From Brochothrix campestris FSL F6-1037 (GTDB lineage Bacteria > Bacillota > Bacilli > Lactobacillales > Listeriaceae), in contig NZ_AODH01000013.1 in the NCBI RefSeq assembly GCF_000525915.1, positions 1 to 64,000 of the forward strand: 64,000 nucleotides of DNA, read 5' to 3'. The translations under genes were made by a program, and so were the position numbers. Below the pieces are notes generated by a model. The model saw nothing but the letters and a program-made list of their open reading frames with translations, made no database searches and had not been told where the DNA came from. Shown here piece by piece: positions 58,700-64,000 of this stretch (the first letter of the stretch is position 1; each line of letters begins with the position of its first letter).

Positions 58700-59266
58700 T
58701 TAGTCAAGGTCAACCGTTGGGGCTTTATCTGCTCCAGCAGTTGCTTCAAAAAATGCTAGTTTTTCAAAACCAAACATACTCGCGACAATTGTTGCTGGGA
58801 ATTTTCGTGTTTTAGCATTGTATGTTTTGACGACTTTATTGTAACGGTCACGTTCAACTGAAATACGGTTTTCTGTTCCTGCTAATTCATCCATTAATTT
58901 CGTCACATTTTCATTTGATTTAAGCTCGGGATAATTTTCGGTAATAACTAATAAACGTGATAACGCGGAATCCATTTCATTACTCGCTTCAACTTTTTCA
59001 TTTGTCGTTTTCGCTGAACCATATTGTGTACGGGCATCCGCAATCGCGCCAAATACTTCTTTTTCTTGTTTCATACTACCTTTGACACTATTAACTAAGT
59101 TGGGAATTAAATCATAACGACGTTGCAATTTTGAATCAACATTAGCGAATTGTTCTTCAGCATCATTTTGAGCTGTCACTAAGCCATTATATGTAGTTAC
59201 AATCGGAATCGCAATGATTGCTAAAATAACAACAATAACAATGACAGGTTTCATCCAGTTTTTCAT
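58700..59266 (-). CDS. lemA: LemA family membrane protein
   Basis: A 188-aa protein with one N-terminal helix (PVIVIVVILAIIAIPIV) and an outside-facing helical bundle. The family core is RRYDLIPNLVNSVKGSMKQEKEVF, then YPELKSNENVTKLMDELAGTENRISVERDRYN. GAGGT lies 7-8 bases before the ATG. LemA and the TPM-domain protein are likely partners at the membrane; the biochemical role is unclear. Confidence 0.93.
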   Translation of the reverse strand: MKNWMKPVIVIVVILAIIAIPIVTTYNGLVTAQNDAEEQFANVDSKLQRRYDLIPNLVNSVKGSMKQEKEVFGAIADARTQYGSAKTTNEKVEASNEMDSALSRLLVITENYPELKSNENVTKLMDELAGTENRISVERDRYNKVVKTYNAKTRKFPATIVASMFGFEKLAFFEATAGADKAPTVDLD

Positions 59267-59361
59267 CAGACATACCTCTTTTCATTTTTTTAGTTCACTT
59301 TATTATACCCTAAAATATGATGAAGCAATAGTAATGGCACCGTTTTCTGATTGAAAAATAA

Positions 59362-59388
59362 AAAGAGGCGACAGCAATTGACACCTCT
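59362..59388 (-). terminator. Terminator of the CcdC-like gene
   Basis: A 7-bp stem AGAGGTG/CGCCTCT (one G-U pair) is followed on the minus strand by TTTTATTTTT. A weak copy of the terminator-associated motif lies next to it. Confidence 0.75.
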
Positions 59389-59418
59389 GAGGTTGCCGAC
59401 AAAGTCGTAAGCGTTTCT

Positions 59419-59899
59419 TTATCGTATTGTTTTCACTTTTGTTTGTTGTTTTAGCTTTGCCTTCAATTGAAAATGCATCGCAAAACGCCACGGCCAAATC
59501 ATCGATACACCTAGAATCCAAAACATCCCCGCCAACTCTCCGAAGGCGATTGTATCACTCAAGTAATACTTTATAATCAGACGGATAATGAGCAGTCCCA
59601 TCAAAATAAACGGAAACGATTTTGTCCGCACAATGTAGATATCTTCGCCACGGATGTCGTACTTTGTTGTCCAAATTAACACGATTGAAAAAACGAGACC
59701 GAGGCCAACCGCTTCGATGATGTTCGTTTGACTTACTCGAAAGATGGGAAACACAAACATTAGCCCGCCGCTCAACATTCCCAATGGCGGTATCCAGATT
59801 TTTTTTAAATGTCGCTGGTTGTTTCGATGATTTCATCCGAATTACAATCACAAACAGACCAAATAATAAGGTAATAATTGCTGAGCCCCAAAAAGACAT
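59419..59899 (-). CDS. CcdC-like (DUF1453) membrane protein, frameshifted
   Basis: A 159-aa multi-pass membrane protein. The first helix is WGSAIITLLFGLFVIVI. After repair, IWIPPLGMLSGGLMFVFPIFR is followed by three more helices and a basic tail (LKAKLKQQTKVK). It resembles the CcdC/DUF1453 family, named for a gene in cytochrome-c regions, but the function is not established. The frame breaks in a T8/A8 run at 59799-59806, and removing one A joins both parts. ATG at 59899 follows a purine-rich GGGAGGAAGG. Confidence 0.8.
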
Positions 59900-59936
59900 C
59901 GTATTCCTTCCTCCCTTTCATTACATTCCACCCGTT

Positions 59937-59965
59937 ATTATATGCTTTTTCTATATATCCGTCAA
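59937..59965 (-). promoter_or_regulatory. Sigma-A type promoter of the CcdC-like gene
   Basis: On the minus strand: -35 TTGACG (59960-59965), 17-bp spacer, consensus -10 TATAAT (59937-59942), about 40 bp upstream of the start codon. Confidence 0.82.
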
Positions 59966-59973
59966 AAGTAACC

Positions 59974-60006
59974 AAAAAACACATTCACCCAAAAGAGTGA
60001 ATGTGT
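59974..60006 (-). terminator. Terminator downstream of the ABC exporter operon
   Basis: A 10-bp stem ACACATTCAC/GTGAATGTGT (59979-60006) is followed on the minus strand by six T. A near-copy of the same hairpin, without the T-tract, lies at 60270-60297. Confidence 0.85.
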
Positions 60007-60249
60007 CACAGACTGAAGATAAACGCTGTTCTAGGTCGTTACGACTTGCTCGCTCGTCGTGCCTACTAGAACACTTTGAAGATATTGGAATGGAAAAGAA
60101 TAGCGACTATTTCCCGTCACTACTTTTCCATGAAATATCATAGAAGTTAGCAGATTAAACGAGAGGATATAACAACGTTTCTTTTCAGTCATGTCATCTT
60201 GCAGCCAAAGTCACTTGAACTAACGTCCAAAGTAAAACCAGTTTAATTC
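60007..60249 (-). other. Non-coding stretch with strong inverted repeats
   Basis: No convincing gene. Two strong inverted repeats are visible: GTTCTAG/CTAGAAC with an inner ACGAC/GTCGT (about 60029-60073), and ATGGAAAAG/CTTTTCCAT (about 60090-60131) within an outer GATAT/ATATC. The stretch lies between two copies of the same hairpin in the 3' region of the ABC exporter operon. It could be a structured 3' UTR, a small RNA or a mobile repeat remnant. Confidence 0.4.
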
Positions 60250-60297
60250 GACTTTGTCTACAATCTGAAACACATTCTCCCAAAAGAGTGAATGTGT
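60250..60297. repeat. Motif plus duplicated hairpin
   Basis: The motif GACTTTGTCTACAATCTG (60250-60267, plus strand) is followed by a hairpin ACACATTC/GAATGTGT (60270-60297). The hairpin is nearly identical to the one at 59979-60006. Compared with other copies, the motif lies on the opposite side of the stem. No T-tract is present here. Confidence 0.5.
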
Positions 60298-60355
60298 CAT
60301 ATTAAAGCGAAAGTAATACAAACCGGCTTTGTTCGTACCTGAATTAAAGTGGGCT

Positions 60356-62150
60356 TTATCTGTCTGTGATTGCTTCGCCTTTACTTTGCAGTTCATACAT
60401 GCTGAAATAAATGCCACGTTGTGCAATCAATTCGTCATGTGTGCCACGTTCGACAATTTGACCATGATCGAGCACAAGAATTTGTTCAGCATCACGAATA
60501 GTCGATAGACGATGCGCAATCGCTAAGGTCGTGCGCCCTTGTCGAATCCGCACTAACCCTTCTTGAATGAGCTGTTCTGTTTCGGTATCAATACTGGCGG
60601 TTGCTTCATCGAGCACCAATATTTTCGGATTGGTGACGATTGTCCGCGCAAACGATAGCAGTTGTTTTTGCCCTTGAGAAAAGGCAGCGCCGCGTTCTAC
60701 CACCCGGTGATCATAACCATTGGCAAAGGTTTCAATAAAACGATCTGCCTGAACAAACTCTGCCGCCGCTCGAATTTGCGCATCCGTAATCGCCTCATTC
60801 TTCAAGCGAATATTATCGGCAATTGTGCCGTAGTACAAAAAGGAATCTTGTAGCACTAAGCCCATTTTGGCACGTAATTCAGCAGTGGCATACGTTTTAA
60901 TCGATTCACCATCGATTAAAATATCCCCGCGTTCAAATTCGTAAAAACGCATCATCAAGTTGATAATTGAACTCTTTCCACTACCGGTATGGCCAACTAG
61001 AGCGACCGTTTCACCCGGTCGAGCAATGAACGAAATATTGGATAGAACGTCTTGTTGCCCATCATATGAGAACGAGACGTTCTTGAATTCGACTTGACCA
61101 GCCTTGATTTGTTGCGTAGCTGTCTCCACTTGGGCTGGCACGTACTCCGTATCATCCATCATTTTAAAAATACGAGATGCCGCTACAACTGCTTGTTGGA
61201 AAAATGCCAACCGTTCCATAATTTGTTGGATGGGATTGAACAGTTGTTGAATGTAGTTGATGAACACGAACACGAGACCAACCGTTATACTTGTTGAAAG
61301 CGAAGCCCAACCGAAGTAAAATAACACAATCGCAATCCCGATACCTGATAACAACTGAATCGCTGGTCCCAGTAATAGACCATTTAATTTCGTATTACGA
61401 AAGCTTGCGGTAAAATACGCTTCATTCGTTTCGGAGAACTCGTCTTGCAGGCGTTTCTCCTGACTGAATTGTTGAATAATCGGCATCCCCGAAATTGATT
61501 CCGCCAATTTCGCATTCATCTCACTTAATTTCTCACGTGCTTGTTGGTAAAATGCCGTACTGTAACGTTGATAAAGATATATAATCCAAATTGAGATTGG
61601 CAACAATACTAAACAAATTAAAGCCAGTTTCACATTTAAGAAAAACATCGTAATATAAATACCAATCAGCGTAAAGACAGCTGATACCGCTGTTGATAAA
61701 ACAGAGACAAACATGTCAGTAATCGCTTCAGTATCATTTGTTAGACGCGACACGATGCTACCTGACGGCACCTTATCGTAAAAACGCATGCCTTTACGTT
61801 GCAGGTCGGTAAATAAAGCCAATCGAAGGTCTTTGACAATTGTAAAGGCCGTTTGTTGGAAACGGAGCTGTTCGACGTACCAAATGAGTGAAGTCACTAC
61901 GAAGGTTGCAAACGTAAGACTCGTCCATAATGTAAAGGCCGCTGTATCCGTGCTCTTCACCTGAATAAAGTGATCGAGAATGTATTTGATGAGCAACGGC
62001 GTTGTTAAGTTACCTATGGTGACGATGAGTGTCAAGATTAAGGTCAGTGCTAAGCTTTTTTTTATAAGGGCCAGCATAACTTAACAAACGTTTTAACGTT
62101 TGCACTTGTTGTTTACCGGTTAATTTTTCAAGCGGTTCATTTTTAGACAC
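60356..62150 (-). CDS. ABC exporter half-transporter, second subunit (one frameshift)
   Basis: A 597-aa half transporter: six membrane helices, then an ATPase with Walker A (LVGHTGSGKSSI), signature (FSQGQKQLLSFART) and Walker B (ILVLDEATASID). It pairs with the gene upstream as a heterodimeric exporter of the LmrCD/YheHI type, probably for drugs or lipids. The frame breaks near the N-terminus in an A8 run (62058-62065). With one A removed it begins at GTG 62150 (SKNEPLEKLTGKQQVQ) and overlaps the upstream stop by 8 bp. The signature has FSQGQ where LSGGQ is usual, a common asymmetry in such pairs. Confidence 0.92.
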
Positions 62151-63900
62151 GCGCCTCCACCTCACTTTCGCTCGTTGCGCTCAGTTGTTGTTGTTCAAAG
62201 ATGCTCGCATACCAGCCTTTTTCCGCCATTAAGTGCGCATGGTTGCCCTTCTCAATGATGGTCCCTTCCTCCAGTACAATCACCTGTTCACTATGTTGTA
62301 CTGAACTCAAGCGGTGGGCACAAATAATCGTTGTTTTATCCGCGCGTGTGTCACGCAAAGCAGAAACAATCGCTTCTTCTGTCTTTGCATCAACCGCTGA
62401 TAAGGCATCATCTAAGATAAGCAGTTGCGGGTTCATTAGCAAGGCACGTGCAATGGCGATTCGTTGTTTTTGACCACCAGATAAGGATACGCCCCGTTCC
62501 CCAACTAATGTATCATAGCCCTCACTAAAGGCTAAAATATCGTCATGAATTGCCGTTAAACGAGTCACCGCTTCAACCTCAGCTTGTGTCGCTTCAGGAC
62601 GACCAAAACGAATGTTTTCACGGATTGTCGCTGAGAATAAAAACTGATCTTGCGGCACGTAACCGATTGACTGACGCAAGGCTGCCAGTGTGTAGTCCTT
62701 AATGTCTCGACCACCAATCGTAATCGAGCCATTGTAATCATCGACCTGACGAAGTAATAGTTGAACGAGGGTCGTTTTACCGGCACCCGTACGCCCAACA
62801 ATTCCGAGTGTTTCTCCCGCACCAAGCTGCACGTCAATGTGATGGAGGGCAATTTTTTCATCCGCATAACGCACTTCTGTGAGCGCCATGTTAATATCAC
62901 CTACAGGTGTTGTTGCACTCGCGTTTGCGCGATCGCTAACAGCCGGTTCGTTCGCCATTAATTCTGCGACGCGATCGTACGACGCCGAGCCACGTTCCAA
63001 AATGTTGTATAAAAAACCAAAGGCTAACATTGGCCAAACGAGCATGCCTAAATAAGTAATAAAGGATACGAGGTCTCCGACCGTCATTTCAGCTTGACGG
63101 ATTAAATAAGCACCGCCAATTAAGGTGAGTACATAACTCATGGCGACGATAATGTTAATCGCCGGATCAAACGCAGAGTCAAGGCGAGCCACGACGACAT
63201 TTTTGTGACGGACATCATCAATTTGACGTTCAAAGTGAGTGGTTTCAGCCGCTTCTTGGCCAAATGTTTTAGTGACCTTTGTGCCGCCAATTGTTTCTTG
63301 AGCGTAGTCATTCATTTGCGAAAAAGCACTTTGGGCATTGCGAAAACTAATGTGAAGCCGTTTGCCTAAAAACTGTGATGATAAAGCAATTAATGGCATC
63401 GGTAATAAGGCAATCACTGTTAATTTCCAGTTGATAAGCGTCGCCATCGTGACAATCACCATTCCACCCGTGAGGACGGAGTCGGCTAAGGTTAAAATAC
63501 CTACGCCAGCTACTTGTTGAATGCTTTTCAAGTCGTTGGTTGCATGAGCCATCAAGTCACCGGTCCGATGTTTTTGGAAAAAATCACCCGACATATTCGT
63601 TAAATGTTTAAACAGACGGTTGCGTAATTGTCGTTCGAGCCGTAAGGATGACCCAAAAATATGAGTGCGCCACACGTAACGAAGGCCGTACATTAAAACT
63701 GCCGCCCCTATTAAAATCGCCACAATTACACCCAAACGAGTAGCGCTCAACGTTTGACTTGCAATCGCATCAACGGTTAAACCGATTAAGCGGGCGGGTA
63801 TTAACGCTAATACAGAAACTGTAACGAGCGCTATAATCCCAATCAAATAGGCACGTTTTTCTTGTTTGAAAAACCACCATAAATCTTTAAATATTTTCAT
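62143..63900 (-). CDS. ABC exporter half-transporter, first subunit
   Basis: A 585-aa half transporter. Six membrane helices (about residues 15-300) precede the ATPase domain with Walker A (IVGRTGAGKTTLVQLL), Q-loop (YVPQDQFLF), signature LSGGQKQRIAIARAL, and Walker B (LLILDDALSAVD). Here the residue after Walker B is Asp rather than Glu, so this site is probably the degenerate one; its partner has the catalytic Glu. That fits heterodimeric exporters such as LmrCD or BmrCD. GAGGTGA lies just before the ATG. No clear promoter was found in 63901-64000. Confidence 0.93.
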   Translation of the reverse strand: MKIFKDLWWFFKQEKRAYLIGIIALVTVSVLALIPARLIGLTVDAIASQTLSATRLGVIVAILIGAAVLMYGLRYVWRTHIFGSSLRLERQLRNRLFKHLTNMSGDFFQKHRTGDLMAHATNDLKSIQQVAGVGILTLADSVLTGGMVIVTMATLINWKLTVIALLPMPLIALSSQFLGKRLHISFRNAQSAFSQMNDYAQETIGGTKVTKTFGQEAAETTHFERQIDDVRHKNVVVARLDSAFDPAINIIVAMSYVLTLIGGAYLIRQAEMTVGDLVSFITYLGMLVWPMLAFGFLYNILERGSASYDRVAELMANEPAVSDRANASATTPVGDINMALTEVRYADEKIALHHIDVQLGAGETLGIVGRTGAGKTTLVQLLLRQVDDYNGSITIGGRDIKDYTLAALRQSIGYVPQDQFLFSATIRENIRFGRPEATQAEVEAVTRLTAIHDDILAFSEGYDTLVGERGVSLSGGQKQRIAIARALLMNPQLLILDDALSAVDAKTEEAIVSALRDTRADKTTIICAHRLSSVQHSEQVIVLEEGTIIEKGNHAHLMAEKGWYASIFEQQQLSATSESEVEARV

Positions 63901-64000
63901 TCAGTCACCTCAAGTTTTTCTATTATGATCGTTCTCTCTTAGATAAATTAGGTTCAGACAAGGCTTATCCATTCAATCATCATACTAAAAAGAACGAAAG

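Noticed and set aside
60001-60356. Small protein genes in the gap after the ABC exporter
   Set aside because: Short frames have no ribosome sites, and the sequence is dominated by inverted repeats.

Overview
The window looks like chromosome of a low-to-medium GC Gram-positive bacterium of the order Lactobacillales. The evidence is the gene content (PolC-type polymerase, WxL cell-surface locus, LmrCD-like ABC pair, LAB-type gene order) and strong Shine-Dalgarno sequences. The genus cannot be fixed from the sequence alone. Almost every gene is on the minus strand. No rRNA or tRNA genes were found.

Layout. (1) 0.1-15 kb: a conserved information-processing run, read right to left: polC, then a promoter, rimP-nusA-ylxR-ylxQ-infB-rbfA-truB-ribF, then rpsO and pnp. 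(2) 15-36.7 kb: an accessory block. It holds three small membrane proteins, a GntR/FCD regulator, deletion remnants of a sugar PTS permease and beta-phosphoglucomutase, a complete type II-A CRISPR-Cas locus (23 spacers, leader, csn2, cas2, cas1, cas9, divergent tracrRNA), an Rpn-like nuclease, a GIY-YIG/DUF2075 helicase, a LytTR regulator, a decayed ABC transporter, a four-gene WxL surface-protein operon, an S66 peptidase and a small membrane protein. (3) 36.8-45 kb: the other half of the conserved run: rpsB-tsf-pyrH-frr-uppS-cdsA-rseP-proS. In many relatives proS is followed directly by polC, so the accessory block appears to split a normally contiguous cluster. (4) 45-64 kb: aconitase, a lytic transglycosylase, an SNF2 helicase, a GNAT acetyltransferase, sbcC/sbcD, plsC, a TPM-domain protein with LemA, a CcdC-like membrane protein, and a heterodimeric ABC exporter.

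The CRISPR part can be read in detail. The 36-bp repeats are transcribed on the minus strand behind a leader ending in ATTTGAG. A tracrRNA on the plus strand upstream of cas9 carries a 22-nt perfect anti-repeat, a nexus-like hairpin and a terminator. A second, 16-nt anti-repeat-like element overlaps the csn2 stop codon just before the array.

Data caveat: at least twelve single-base frameshifts are visible (infB twice, ylxQ, polC, csn2, cas9, the DUF916 gene, the 36-kb membrane gene, uppS, acnA, the CcdC-like gene, one ABC exporter gene). Most fall in A8/T8 runs and each is fully repaired by one base. Several hit essential genes, so homopolymer sequence errors are the simplest explanation. For these genes the coordinates span both fragments. 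The ABC-transporter and PTS/pgmB remnants carry larger deletions and several stops, and look genuinely decayed.
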